DNA from: Gracilaria domingensis
Lineage: Eukaryota > Rhodophyta > Florideophyceae > Gracilariales > Gracilariaceae
Assembly: GCA_022539475.1 (NCBI GenBank)
Contig: VCMS01000165.1
Location: 1-64,000 of the forward strand
Direction: 5' to 3'
DNA: 64,000 bases
The notes under the pieces are model-generated. The model was not told the origin of the DNA and searched no databases. It worked only from the letters and a program-made list of their open reading frames with translations. The position numbers and the translations under genes are program-made. Shown in pieces: positions 1-10,416 of this stretch; the first letter of the stretch is position 1, and each line of letters opens with the position of its first letter.

Positions 1-1253
1 TCCTGTTCACAGAGAACGGCAGGCCGGGTTGTGGTAACGATAAGATCGGTGCTGATGACAGCCTCCTTTAAGGAGTTAAATGCTTCCGCTTGTGCGGGCG
101 TGAATGGGTCCAGTTTTGGTGGCTGACCTTTTCGCAAGAGTGCGTTTAAGGGAGCCAATGTCCGAAAAGTTCGGCACGAACCGTCTGTAGACGTTGACCA
201 GCCCTAAGAAGGAGCGTAATTCCCTTTGAGTCCGCGTCCCTTCGCCTTGGCGAGTGATTTGACGCGAGCCTCCTCGATCATCAGCCGTCCTGGACGGATG
301 ATGTGTCCAAGATACTTGACAGTGTCGGTGAAGAATTCACACTTTCTCAGCTTGAGGGTTATACCTGCATTGCGCAGAGTGGTCATCACGTCCCTGACAT
401 GGCGAGATGGTCGTCCAGGTTACTGGAGAATACGATAATATCGTCAAGGCAGACGAGACAAGTCTGCCACTTGAAGCGGTTCAACAAGATGTCGATTGCA
501 CGCTGGAAGGTAGCGGGGGCGTTGGTTAAGCCGAAAGGCATCCGCTTGAAGCGGTAACTGCCCGAGTGGCAAACGAGCGCGGTCTTATCGCGGTCTTGCT
601 CCCTAACGGAACTTGCCAGTATCCCCAATTGGCGTCCAATGCCGTGAACACGGTAGCGTTGCCAAGCGAATCGATGCACTCGTCCATACGAGGGATGGTG
701 TACGTATCTCTGATCGTCACGGCATTAAGCCGGCGGTAGTCGACACAGAACCTCCAGGTTCCGTCGGCTTTGAGTGCCAGTACAACTGGGATGCCCATGG
801 CGACTGGGCGTTTTCAATCACGCCTGCGCGGAGCATCTTATCCACTTGGAACTGTTCTTCTTCCCGAGCCTTCGGTCCTGCCCTGTAAGGGGGTTGCGCT
901 ATCGGACGCGTATTCGGCAGCAAATCGATACGGTGTTCCGTTGCATTTATCTCTCCAAGAGAGCCATCCCACATTGTGGTAAACTCCCGTAACATGTCTC
1001 TCAGACGTTCACGGTGCGACTCCGGTACATGACCGAGATCAAGTTCCTCGAGCGCCTTCAAGGGGTCAACCTTGTCGTAGCTCGTGGGCTTGCGCTCTTC
1101 TGTCCCTGACACAGGGTTGGCTTCCGAGTCAGCCGGTAACTTCTCCGTTGCAACGGTAGTTGTACCCGCGAAAACAACCGCTTCCTCCCCCTCCTTAGAT
1201 GGGGTGTCGTCCTCTTCGGAGGTAACTAATCCGAGGACATCGGCAGCCATCAT
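1..1253 (-). pseudogene. Reverse transcriptase (pol), frame-broken and cut by the window edge
   Basis: Four overlapping minus-strand ORF pieces (717-1253, 526-798, 386-679, 204-389) together cover a gypsy-type RT. Visible landmarks in order are a SPWAS-like segment, the CVDYRRLNAVT block, LDANWGYWQVP (fingers/palm), MPFGLTNAPATFQ, the catalytic LDDIIVFS (YVDD equivalent), KCEFF and YLGHII. The sequence at 1-200 still encodes an RT/RNase H connection (LLRKG, then an LKEAV segment). Each of the three frame changes could be closed by one added base. Either the copy has decayed or residual indels remain in repetitive sequence. Confidence 0.85.
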
Positions 1254-2137
1254 CTTCGTTGGAGCATCGCGAGCGGGTGAGGCGTCACAGACCCAATGAC
1301 TTGGTTCTTCACCAGATACTGGGGGGTACTGCCAAGATTGGCAACAAGTATCCGAAACGAAGTATCCGGTGTGACTTGCACAACACCATTCGCGACAGCG
1401 AGTTGGTATTTCTCGTACAGTGAGGGAAGAGGTTGAATAACCCGAAGACCGTGTTGGCGGGAATTAACTGACACCATTACTTGGGACTCTGGCGGGATTG
1501 CGATCGACGCAGCGACGCGAAGCTTGGTGGACTCACGTGAAGCTGGCTGAGATTCCTGCGCAGCAGGCAGAGGAACATGTTTCTTCGACGCACGCTTTAG
1601 CGGACGACGAACAATAGGGACGGACGAACCGTCCTCAAGTTCCACACGCCTGAGGCGGGGTCTTATCGAATCGACAAACCTGTCGCAATAGTCACAACCC
1701 AAGATGATTGGGGCAGCTAATGACCGGCACACGATGAAGTCAACCTTCACCACATATGTTCCCAAACGCACGACTAAGCCGATTGTTCCCACCGTTGATA
1801 ACGGGTTGTTGTTCGCATCTGCGACGTCCGGCAAGGTGCCGCTGCGCATACGAGCCCGCAATGGCGGTGTTAGAAGCGATTCAACGATGAAGTTCGGACC
1901 TGCACCTGTGTCTAATACAGTCAGGTAACGCACCATAAACTGGGGGTCAAGGCCAAGGTCAGCGTATACCTTATAGTTACGCTTGGCCATCACCATGATT
2001 CTATCCGGGACCCGGTTATTCTTCACCCCTATCCACGGTCGACGCAAAACACCAAGGTGTTCCGAATCCGCGTCAGCGGCGTCTCTCCTCGAAAGGATTT
2101 TCACCAGGGAGCGAGGCGGTGACGCCTCGGACGTCAA
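1250..2137 (-). CDS. Retrotransposon aspartic protease domain
   Basis: The ORF of 295 aa has the retropepsin active site VLDTGAGPNFI near residue 85 and a second hallmark, IILGCDYCDRF, about 65 residues later. It would release gag and pol proteins from the polyprotein. It follows gag with a frame change and overlaps the RT piece by four bases (1250-1253). A frameshift between gag and PR or PR and RT is common in such elements, so this one may be natural. Only the protease region is confidently recognised; the C-terminal 100 residues act as linker to RT. Confidence 0.8.
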   Translation of the reverse strand: MTSEASPPRSLVKILSRRDAADADSEHLGVLRRPWIGVKNNRVPDRIMVMAKRNYKVYADLGLDPQFMVRYLTVLDTGAGPNFIVESLLTPPLRARMRSGTLPDVADANNNPLSTVGTIGLVVRLGTYVVKVDFIVCRSLAAPIILGCDYCDRFVDSIRPRLRRVELEDGSSVPIVRRPLKRASKKHVPLPAAQESQPASRESTKLRVAASIAIPPESQVMVSVNSRQHGLRVIQPLPSLYEKYQLAVANGVVQVTPDTSFRILVANLGSTPQYLVKNQVIGSVTPHPLAMLQRR

Positions 2138-2184
2138 CAGCCTCGATCCTGAGGACGTCTCTCCCGAAAGGGAGACTCCCTCGT

Positions 2185-3399
2185 TTAGTTTCCCTGGGCT
2201 TCCGCCTGCGGCGGCTGCTCAGGTTCCTCGGCAAAGAGTGCATGGGCCCGTTGGCCGTGGGGTCCCGCATGAGCGGTGTTTTGATCGGCAACAACCTGTG
2301 GAGCAGGGCGTACCGGCTGTGCGGGGACATTCCGTTGTGGCGGAGCTGTCGTGACGGCATGTGAAAAGTCCGTCTTGGCACGCAGATACGACGTCATTGG
2401 GACGGATTGCTTCTCCTCAGGAGTGAGGGCCTCGTAGTTCACCGTAACTTTGGCCATATCTCTCATGGAGAGTAGACACTGAGGCGAGATGTGACCATGC
2501 GTGTAGCAGAGGTGACAGATTGCCAATCTACCACCCGTACGAGGGGCCGCATTCCGAGCATCGGTGAACCCTATCCGAGGTCGGGTGTCCTTCCATCCTG
2601 GCCGTTGAAAACGGGTTGCTCCGTTCGAGTACGGAATTCGAGGTCCGTGAACACGGTTGGCATCTGCGTAAAGCAGGGTGCCGTCCTGGGCCGTGTCGAA
2701 AGAAGCGTCCGTTGTCGACGGTATTTCGGTCGTTGGGATGGAACCCAACCCATCATGGGCAAGCTGTACGTTATCATACTCCCGTTGGGAGGCCTCATTC
2801 GCTATCAGCGACAAAGATGGGGATTTGTTCTCCGTCATCAACGCCTTGGCGGACCTGATCCTAGTACTAGGGCCTCGTGCACGTAGTGCATCACCTTCCA
2901 CGCGAGCGTATTGGACCAACTCGATGTAGGTAACCTTCCGCTTATCCTCGCGGTAGCGGGCGACTAAGGTCCTGATAGCAGGATCCAGCCCATCCACGAA
3001 CATCGTGCAGCGTTCCCCGACGGGGTAGACATTCCCACTGCGGTGGAAAGCCTTGTTCAGGCGTACCGAGTAATCGGTTTCGGTCTCTCCCTGACGCTGA
3101 CGAGTGTCTCGCAAAGCGAGTATGGCATTCCCAATAGCATTATTGGTGGCGTATGACCTCAGCAGGTATTGAACTGCTTCGGGCCAGCAGGTAACTCCCT
3201 CCTCGGAGGCCCGTGAAGAGCTCCGCATGGAGTTGTACTGGTCCTCGGCCACACCACGTAAGAAATACGGTAACGCGATGTACGCTTGGCCTTCATTCAT
3301 TCCGAGAATATCAGCTTCCGCTACGAAGCGGGCAAGAAAATCAAGCACCAACACTGGGTCTTCTCCAGAAAAGGTCTGGTTACCAAGAGAGAGTTGCAT
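2185..3399 (-). CDS. Retrotransposon gag core with CCHC zinc knuckle
   Basis: 404 aa. The N-terminal half has the helical retrotransposon-gag pattern (FLARFVAEADILGM, then YFLRGVAEDQY, then a YSVRLNKAFHRS segment). A zinc knuckle of the form C-x2-C-x4-H-x4-C (CHLCYTHGHISPQC) lies near residue 300, and the C-terminus is Pro/Ala-rich. It would package element RNA in particles. The upstream ORF is in the same frame and is separated by a single TAG (3412-3414) four codons before this Met, so the two could be one protein split by one nonsense change. Confidence 0.85.
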   Translation of the reverse strand: MQLSLGNQTFSGEDPVLVLDFLARFVAEADILGMNEGQAYIALPYFLRGVAEDQYNSMRSSSRASEEGVTCWPEAVQYLLRSYATNNAIGNAILALRDTRQRQGETETDYSVRLNKAFHRSGNVYPVGERCTMFVDGLDPAIRTLVARYREDKRKVTYIELVQYARVEGDALRARGPSTRIRSAKALMTENKSPSLSLIANEASQREYDNVQLAHDGLGSIPTTEIPSTTDASFDTAQDGTLLYADANRVHGPRIPYSNGATRFQRPGWKDTRPRIGFTDARNAAPRTGGRLAICHLCYTHGHISPQCLLSMRDMAKVTVNYEALTPEEKQSVPMTSYLRAKTDFSHAVTTAPPQRNVPAQPVRPAPQVVADQNTAHAGPHGQRAHALFAEEPEQPPQAEAQGN

Positions 3400-3411
3400 C
3401 TTGATGCAATC

Positions 3412-4383
3412 CTAGACTCTTCCCGTTCCACGGGGTGTACGATCCAGTGAGGAATCTTCCAAACGGTAGTGCCGGTAAGACAATAACTTCCGATACATCG
3501 GGTTTGTCGGTTTCAGCTCCTTAAGGCCGGAGTGTTTCCGTCCTTTCGAACGAGCTCGAACGGCACCATGGGAGGCCGACGACCGCTTTGAGCGTAAATA
3601 GCGCCCAGCGCGACGATGGTCCTCGGACGAGTCCGACGAGTCGGAACCTTCCGGGCCATCCGGGTTGTCAGTCGACGTACTCGACGAGTCCGAGTCCTGG
3701 TCTTTTTCCTTGAACTTCCGCCTGCGGCGAGACCTATCCCGACCAGTGTGCTTGTCGCGGTGCGACACGGCAACCGGCTCCGCCGGAGTGTTGAATCCTG
3801 CCATAGCAGCTTTTTCCAACGTCTCCAGACGCTCTCGAATCCGATCGAATCGGGTCTCAACTCCTTCCACGAAGGCAGCGGGTCCTCCAAGACATTCCAA
3901 CACAGTGTTGACGTCGGACCGTAGGATACGGAGATCCTCTGCGACATCCTTCACAGGAGCAGCCCTCACTTCATCGCGAAGGGACCTAAACTCTCCCATG
4001 AGGGAATCATGAGCTGCCAAAAGGGAATTGTGAGCAGCCCGCAAGATGCGAACCTGCTCTTCCAGGGTTATTCCATGGGTGTTGTTGACCTTCTCCCGAC
4101 GGGGTTGTTGCACCGCGGCAGCGGACGTAGCCTGAACAGCAGGAGCTGTGCCAGAAACGACCGGAGCTTCCGGAGTAGCACCATCCGTAGGAGGAATCAA
4201 CGCGGAAAACGGAAGTGTCCGGCGTGCCGGTTGGGTGGACAGCCTCGAGGACGGCCTGACGCCAAGGGTCGATCCAGGGCGCACCGGGATCCTCGAAGGA
4301 GGTCGACTATCGGCGGGAGCACCACCGTTGTGGGAACGACTGCGAGTGATCGCAGGCTCCGCATCCGACGGCTTCCGAGACAT
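3412..4383 (-). CDS. N-terminal gag-like ORF, coiled coil and Ser/Arg-rich tail
   Basis: 323 aa, no family recognised by sequence alone. It begins with a Pro/Ser/Arg-rich segment, has a heptad-like coiled coil at about residues 100-215 (EEQVRILRAAHNSLLAAHD onward), then an Arg/Lys- and Asp/Ser-rich tail. It lies immediately upstream of and in frame with the gag core, ending at an in-frame TAG. By position it is the N-terminal extension of gag or a separate structural protein. Coding potential is clear; the role is inferred from position. Confidence 0.65.
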   Translation of the reverse strand: MSRKPSDAEPAITRSRSHNGGAPADSRPPSRIPVRPGSTLGVRPSSRLSTQPARRTLPFSALIPPTDGATPEAPVVSGTAPAVQATSAAAVQQPRREKVNNTHGITLEEQVRILRAAHNSLLAAHDSLMGEFRSLRDEVRAAPVKDVAEDLRILRSDVNTVLECLGGPAAFVEGVETRFDRIRERLETLEKAAMAGFNTPAEPVAVSHRDKHTGRDRSRRRRKFKEKDQDSDSSSTSTDNPDGPEGSDSSDSSEDHRRAGRYLRSKRSSASHGAVRARSKGRKHSGLKELKPTNPMYRKLLSYRHYRLEDSSLDRTPRGTGRV

Positions 4384-5250
4384 CGGTATCCAGCGAACCG
4401 TTACACGGGAACTTCTAAGGGGAAACGAACCTCAAAGAGGGAGTACACACTAGTGTCAAACCCTTCAATCTCCTAATCTTCCTAGGTGGAGAGACCACTT
4501 TGTAGTGCAACCCGTGAGCGGGAAAAGACACCACGAAGACGTTCGGGATCTTTCTCTACGGAGGGTAGCGAAGCGAACAGAGCCTCTCTGGAATGGCACA
4601 ACGAGCCGGGTGTAAGACCGGGGCCAAACCGTCACGACGGGGCGATGAGAGTTGAAATAGAAAGGGTGGAGCGGAGAAGGGAGTACCACGACACGTGGGT
4701 GTGCAATACCTCGGAAGAGGGTTGGAGGAAAGAAAGGGAAAAGGAAAAGGAGAGCGAGAGCACCACGGGGTGGGGCCTCGCGACAAGGTGACGAAGGATA
4801 ACGGCGTACTGCCGGGGCTTTCCCTATACAGGGGCGAACGCGACAAACAGCGGTAAAACACTCCAACAGTTGGGTTCCTTTAGAGGACGCAGGGTGGATA
4901 AACGAACCGTGTCAACGGGGAGTCTCTCCGATTAGGAGTCGAGCACCGCCGAGGGCGTGAACGATTAGAGCCAAGACCCGTCAGTAGGGTCACCCTGGTT
5001 GGGGCACTTTACTGGTGCGACGGCGGCGACGCCGTCGCACTAAGTAGTGTCCTAACTAAAATTAATAAATAATATTAACTAAACTTCCCACTAATTGTGG
5101 CAACCGCCCACGTGTAGTGGCCAACCTCCGATCAGCTCCACCGTGTCCCACTTGTCCGAACCATCTCAATGGAAACCACTAGTAACTACTAGTCATATAC
5201 TGGTGTGTACCAGGCAAACCCGTAAACGGGAAATATGACTAAGTCCTGTC
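4384..5250. other. Presumed 5' LTR/leader of the retrotransposon
   Basis: No gene is supported here. By element geometry this should hold the untranslated leader and 5' LTR on the minus strand. The stretch around 4650-4790 is purine-rich and the one around 5040-5090 AT-rich. I could not find a convincing TG...CA boundary or primer-binding site by eye. Confidence 0.4.
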
Positions 5251-5263
5251 AGAATACTCATAG

Positions 5264-5951
5264 ATGAGCGTTGCACTACAGAGTGCAATAGATGGCACTC
5301 ACATTCCCTGACCAATGTGTCCAGAAGAGCAATATTATGAATATAGGTGTTACAAAGGATACCCCAGCATTGTGCTCTTTGCAGTATCGGACGCAAAGCG
5401 AAGATTTCTTTACACAGACATTGGGCGCCCAAGCGTGTTTGGGGATTCTACTATATACCAAAGCTGTTCGTTGAAACAGATGATTGATGATGGAACATGG
5501 CTTGGATCTGATGTACCAGATCTGGATATTGGTGGTGTGAAAGTCGGACCTTATCTAATGGGAGATTGCGCGTTCGGCTTGGACAAGAACATGATGAAAA
5601 GTTCGAGCAAGCAGGAAATCGCTGCCAACCCGGTGCTGAAGACATGGGACAGCATTGTATTCCAAACTCGTAAACCCATTGAGTGCTCATTTGGAATTCT
5701 TAAGAACCGCTTCCTACTGTTAAAGAATGGCATTTGTTTGCACCACGAAGATGATATTGTACACATTTGCTCCGCTTGCGTGGTACTCCATAATATGTGC
5801 ATCGAAAACAGTGATCAAGGGGAATATATTTTTACCACAAGATGAGGAACTGCATGACGATGACGTCGTTACCATTGAATCCTTGCAAGGAAGGAAGCAA
5901 AGAGATGCTTTGCTACATTACGTGATTCAAAATCTCTTCGATTCGAACTAA
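5264..5951 (+). pseudogene. PIF/Harbinger (HARBI1-like) DDE transposase remnant
   Basis: The C-terminal catalytic core is recognisable: IDGTHIP (first Asp, codon at 5291), RCYKGY, YTDIGRPSVFGDS, LMGDCAFGL (second Asp) and KPIECSFGILKNRF (Glu). All three catalytic residues are present, but the copy is broken. The N-terminal DNA-binding half is missing, a TGA at 5309-5311 interrupts the reading frame just after IDGTHIP, and near 5820 the frame changes, after which a continuation (IFLPQDEELHDDD to NLFDSN) ends at 5951. The truncation point coincides with the retrotransposon end. The partner Myb-like gene lies convergently downstream. Confidence 0.85.
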
Positions 5952-6187
5952 AATTTCTCGAGAAGACGCTCAACAAAGGCTCTTATCTTTGCCTTTTCTT
6001 CGTTTCCCCTTTTCAGTTCGAGAAGGAGACCCTCGTGGCATGGTTTTGCATCCTTCAGGAAAGCTTCGGTAGCGAACGCTTGAGAATTTTTCTGTCTCTT
6101 GCGAGAGCTCGTTGGTGATGAGTCGTTGGCCCAGCTTCTTGATTCAGTGTCTATTACTGCGGGAGGTTTATGTATCGCTTTGTCGTG

Positions 6188-6679
6188 CTAGAGTTCATGT
6201 AGTTGCTCAAAATAATCCGGTTTATCAAACAAGTCCGGGTCATCACCATCCCTTCCGGAGTCACTTATTTTGGCGACATACGCAGAATACTCTTGCTTGA
6301 GCCTCCTAAATTTCTTCTGCCATGCTTGCGGGGAGCGAGTTATGTTGTGTTTCTTCTTTTTTATATCCATTGCAACCTTGAATACTTCTTCAAGCGATTT
6401 ATTCTGCTTTTTACTATCTCCATAATCTGCAGCCTTCATCATTTGCAACAATACTAAGACAGTGTCATTGTTATAATGTTCGTTCTTGACCGGTAAGAGA
6501 TCACTTTTTGGTGCAGAAGCAGGTGCTGTATTTGTTGCTGTTGCTACTGAAGGTACGTTGGAATATGAACTAGATGCTGCCGGTCTCTCAGCTAGTTCGT
6601 TGGCTGTGTTCGGAGAACTGTTAGAAGCAGTACTGTCTTGAACGGGAGGGGGATTGACGGAAGTAGGCGCAGCGTTCAT
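6188..6679 (-). CDS. Harbinger-associated Myb/SANT-like protein
   Basis: 163 aa. The first 75 residues are low complexity (Pro, Ser, Ala, Asn). The C-terminal part has the trihelix/Myb-like pattern common in second proteins of Harbinger elements: WQKKFRRLKQEYSAYVAKIS, then SGRDGDD and an acidic/aromatic end (FDKPDYFEQLHEL). In PIF/Harbinger elements such a protein binds element ends and helps transposase enter the nucleus. It is convergent with the broken transposase and intact as an ORF. It could have a missing 5' exon; the assignment rests on context plus the W/K/L pattern. Confidence 0.6.
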   Translation of the reverse strand: MNAAPTSVNPPPVQDSTASNSSPNTANELAERPAASSSYSNVPSVATATNTAPASAPKSDLLPVKNEHYNNDTVLVLLQMMKAADYGDSKKQNKSLEEVFKVAMDIKKKKHNITRSPQAWQKKFRRLKQEYSAYVAKISDSGRDGDDPDLFDKPDYFEQLHEL

Positions 6680-7604
6680 GACTTGGACCGGCGGACGTTG
6701 CTGCGGGATGACGGTGAACCGCGGAAATAATGAGGAGTATGGATGAGATAGACGCGAGGGCTATAGCGTATAGTGTTGCGAGTTCCATGTAATGAATAGG
6801 ATTTCGCAAATGACGGTATGTCGCGATACTGGTGTTTGTCTAGTGGAAAGATTTGGCGCGTTTCTACACTAGGTTCTTCTCTGTCTCCTTCAATTGGGAA
6901 GAATTTTAACAGTTAGGGGACAATGCGACGTGTCGTTTTTCGAAATGTCTACTTTTGGGGTGGAAACAGCCTTAGAGGAAGATACTGCGGCAGCACATAA
7001 GATTGAGCATAAAATATGTAAACAAACTTGATGCTTATGGTTTTCTTTCTGTATATGGCAGCGTTCACGACGTTTTCGACAGAGCAGAGGTGGGCTTTTC
7101 ATCGTGTAAGAGGTGAAGACAGACATACTGAATCTTCTCGAAGTGGGCTCTGTTGATGAGTGCACACGATAGACGTTCACAAATCCGCGGAACTCATGTA
7201 ACAACTGTGCATAGGAAATTTGGAAATCTTTTTTTTTAGAGTTTCCTATTTCCTGATTCATGAACTCATATAATGGGCCTTAGTCTGTACCAATTTCGGA
7301 GATAGTCAGTCAGTCATCCCTTTGGGCTTGGTCCAGAGTCTTAGGGCAAATGTTTACCTATGAGAGAGCCTTGTACCTGTACCGACAGTACATCATGCCA
7401 TCATGGCATGATGATAGCAAAAGATTATTTCAACATATAGCACTGCTACGTCAGAATCCGTTTGCGATGTATTTGCAAATCGCTAATCTTTCTCTACGCG
7501 CAAGATCCATTCTTTCGCCCGGTCTTTTACATTCGGAAATTAATGTTAACAAGAGTTATAAAATCTAGTGGAACTACATTGAACAAGACTGATAGCCGTT
7601 GTCA
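6680..7604. other. Intergenic region, no supported gene
   Basis: Short ORFs only, none with a recognisable motif. A minus-strand ORF at 6890-7261 is unremarkable. The right end of the Harbinger element probably lies here but I could not locate terminal inverted repeats. Confidence 0.5.
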
Positions 7605-9044
7605 TTATGTACTGTTCGTCGATCTCGATTGCTTCCCATTTCGTGTGAGACCATGAGAACAACCAAGAACGAGGGCCAGCAACACGGGAATATTGGCAAA
7701 ACTACCGAAGGAACTCAATCCAGTCACCACGACATTTGCGAGCAATATCCATGCTCGACTGAGCACACTAGCGACAATCTGAGGGTGAACGATCAGGTAC
7801 TTGAAGGATTCATATGCAGCAAAGAATAGACCAATCATGGGCATGTAGAACAGCCCTCTATGCACGGCGCCGCTCCAAAGCGCGCAGAAGCCCTCATCCT
7901 TCCAGATGCGTCGGAATGTAGCGAGACAGCCCATGTACCTCTTTGTCTCCAAATAGCATTGAGGTGGCTGAGTGCTCAGCCTGGTCACAAGCACATCTGC
8001 TGGTGTGGTTACAATAGAGGCAAATAAGCCGGCAATCGCGCCTGCGACCACGCTGAACAAAAGTGTGGTGTATCCATGTTGTGCGAATATAAGTCGGACA
8101 CATTCATACGCGGCTATTTGCAGTCCTCCATAAGGAACATCTCTACAGAGTACGGCTACCCACGAGGTCACGGTACTCTGTACTCCGACATCGGTCAAAA
8201 ACGCATCTCTGATAGCTTCGTACCAGTTGGAACTCAACTGCAGTTGTAAGCGCTTATTAACAATCTCTGCTGGCACCCTGACGATACTGCCTAATGCATC
8301 ACCCAGCATACCTGCGAGACACATAGTGAACAACGGCACAGCCGCCAACGGCGCAAAGCTCATCAACGCAACTTTGAACAACTCGTAAGTCGCGAGGTAT
8401 ATTGCTGCATTTGGTGCTTCCTTCAGAATGTTCGACAGAACTCCGCGATACAAGGAGCGAATGGTCACTGACGAACGTTTCACATTGGAAGAGGAGGCCT
8501 GTTTCAAGGTTTTTAACGTGTCAATGGGATGTGTCACGGAGACAGCTAGCGTACTAGCAAGCAAAGCAGCTGTACCTGCTACGACAAACGAAGTACCTTC
8601 CAATCCGTGCGACGCTCCAGACTGCAGTTGCTTGACACGGACAGCTGCTGGTTGCGATGAAAGGTTTCGATTGCTGCTGGTGGCGCGCGCAATTGTGGGC
8701 TCATTAGACGCTGGTGAGTGGCGGGCGCGGACCGCTCGGAGGGGGAGGAACGAGACGGTGGCTGCAAACGCGGCGAGCACGAGGTTGCGCAAGACAGATG
8801 AGAGGGGTGACCGGGAAGGTGATGTGAGAGGTGAGGATGGGGCGGTTGGTGAGGTGTTATGATGAGGGTTTGATGCAGGTGATGGTTGAAGGCTGGACAC
8901 AATAATTCGAGGGAGCACACGGCGCGGTGCGATGGGGGGTGATTTGGTTCGAGACTGATGGTGTGATTGGCGCAGCAGATGGATTGGTGCGACCGAAATG
9001 AACGATGATGGGCGCGGTGTCATGATGAAGGAAAAGATTTCCAC
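7605..9044 (-). CDS. Mitochondrial carrier family protein, possibly plastid-envelope SAM-carrier-like
   Basis: 479 aa, longer than the usual ~300 because of a 150-residue Ser/Pro/Arg-rich N-terminal extension that looks like a targeting peptide. Three carrier repeats follow, with signatures PIDTLK (173-178), PAEIVNKRL (259-267) and PADVLVTRL (348-356), and paired hydrophobic helices. Substitution of the usual Px[D/E]xx[K/R] basic residue in repeats 2 and 3 is modest. Spacing and the PIDTLK/PAEIVNKRLQ pair resemble the S-adenosylmethionine carrier branch, but substrate cannot be fixed from sequence alone. A C-terminal hydrophobic tail of ~50 aa is unusual. MTPRPSSF (residue 8) is an alternative start. 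Confidence 0.85.
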   Translation of the reverse strand: MEIFSFIMTPRPSSFISVAPIHLLRQSHHQSRTKSPPIAPRRVLPRIIVSSLQPSPASNPHHNTSPTAPSSPLTSPSRSPLSSVLRNLVLAAFAATVSFLPLRAVRARHSPASNEPTIARATSSNRNLSSQPAAVRVKQLQSGASHGLEGTSFVVAGTAALLASTLAVSVTHPIDTLKTLKQASSSNVKRSSVTIRSLYRGVLSNILKEAPNAAIYLATYELFKVALMSFAPLAAVPLFTMCLAGMLGDALGSIVRVPAEIVNKRLQLQLSSNWYEAIRDAFLTDVGVQSTVTSWVAVLCRDVPYGGLQIAAYECVRLIFAQHGYTTLLFSVVAGAIAGLFASIVTTPADVLVTRLSTQPPQCYLETKRYMGCLATFRRIWKDEGFCALWSGAVHRGLFYMPMIGLFFAAYESFKYLIVHPQIVASVLSRAWILLANVVVTGLSSFGSFANIPVLLALVLGCSHGLTRNGKQSRSTNST

Positions 9045-9891
9045 GGGGAGGATTTCACGTTCGCAGTGGGTAGCAAAACGCAGCGACCCAGCCGGGAAGA
9101 GAACCTCAAGCTTTTATACAAACGTAGTCTGCAAGGCAGAGCTAGAATTATGGGCACGGGGCTGGGGCGTCAGCTAAGTTCGGCAGTCGAGCCAGAAAGA
9201 AGTCAGCAGAGGCGTATAAAATAGGTCGCACGTCGTCATCGAAAAGGCATCGAATCAGAGGCGAGGAGGGTGTATGAGCACAACTGGCGTGCATTCCGCG
9301 CTGAATGAGCGATCTGGTGTCGGATTTCGTGTGGACAAGAGGCAAAGTTGACCACGTTGTCGAGAAGGCCAATGGGGTCGCAGTATGCAAATGATGAAGA
9401 GGCGTTTGCTAGAAAATGCTCCATGGTAATTGGTGCGTGGCGGCGTTCCGCTTCGCGTGCGTCGAGGGGAGGAACGGTTTGAGATTGAATCTCGGCCGCC
9501 GAAGGAGACCGAACTCTCGTTCGCGATTGCAATTTATTCATACCTTCGCAGGGCGGAGAGGGGCATGCCAGAAACGCCGCCACAGTATCATCTTATCATA
9601 TGAAAGCGGCGGTTGATGCTTGAGCGGCATCGAGAGAAAAGGAGCACTCTTTTGCTTCCACTTGAACGACGGCAAGTGCTCACATGCTCCGTATTTTGTT
9701 GGGGTTGTCTTAGGCGACTCGTCATGGCATGGGTAAGCTTCAGGCCCCTCGGGGACAAGCCGATAGCGCTTGCGCACGCACATTCCACGACGAGCACAAC
9801 AAGTACCCTTGGTACAGCACACTCCCCGCTCCTCATTAAAAGCTGAGGGTTTACCACGCGCTTACCTTCCACTTGCAGGGCGTTTTTTGAC
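9045..9891. other. Intergenic region, no supported gene
   Basis: Only overlapping short ORFs on both strands without recognisable domains. It lies between divergently oriented genes and probably holds their promoters. Confidence 0.5.
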
Positions 9892-10416
9892 ATGATGACA
9901 ACCAAGCAAAGCACTGGACATCTAACTCGTCGCCATGTCATGTACGCAAAAATATCTGCTTCGCCCAGCTTCCGAAGCTCCCTCCACAATCTCGCACGCT
10001 CGGAGATGGCCATCTCGTCCGCACCGAACTAATCTTTGGATAGAAATGCCGAACCAAATCCTCCGGCACCTTCTATCTACAATCGTCATCGCTTCAGGCC
10101 GTCACCAGCTTCACCACGCACGTCATCGGTAGCTCACCTCGCTCCTCTAGACTCTTTTGACTCCAGCTTACGAGACATGTCGCCTTCACGGATCGTCACA
10201 GTCGCCAAACACTCGTCGCCGTCATCCAAAACAACTACGCGTCGCAAGATATGTCGTCGCTCTCCGTCTTCATCCGTGCCGACTTCAAAGGCTTTTGTCG
10301 GTCCGAATTCGAATGAGACGCAGATGGACAACTGGATGCTTTACGCAAGTGACCAGCATCTCATGCATATGTTTGATACCGCTGCTTTCCCGCCGCCGTC
10401 TGCTACTACCCAGTGA
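9892..10416 (+). CDS. Hypothetical Ser/Pro/basic protein, two-exon model
   Basis: A model joining 9892-9941 and 10044-10416 gives 140 aa in frame. The 102-nt intron has a GTACGC donor, a CTAAT branch-like site and a TAG acceptor, and removes an in-frame TAA at about 10030. The product is rich in Ser, Pro, Arg and Thr with a basic patch (KTTTRRKICRR) and a distinct aromatic/Met C-terminus (DNWMLYASDQHLMHMFD). No family recognised. The downstream ORF alone has no ATG at its start, which favours splicing; the branch point sits rather close to the acceptor, so the model is tentative. Confidence 0.35.

Larger units (their letters stand above)
1..5250 (-). mobile_element. Ty3/gypsy-type LTR retrotransposon, 3' part outside window
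   Basis: Reading right to left on the minus strand there is an N-terminal gag-like ORF, a gag core with a CCHC zinc knuckle, an aspartic protease and a reverse transcriptase; the window edge falls at the RT/RNase H junction. RNase H, integrase and the 3' LTR lie outside, so the Ty3/gypsy assignment rests on RT motifs rather than on integrase position. The right boundary is approximate: I could not delimit the 5' LTR, primer-binding site or target duplication. The element ends just where the truncated Harbinger transposase begins, so it may have inserted into that older element. Confidence 0.85.
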
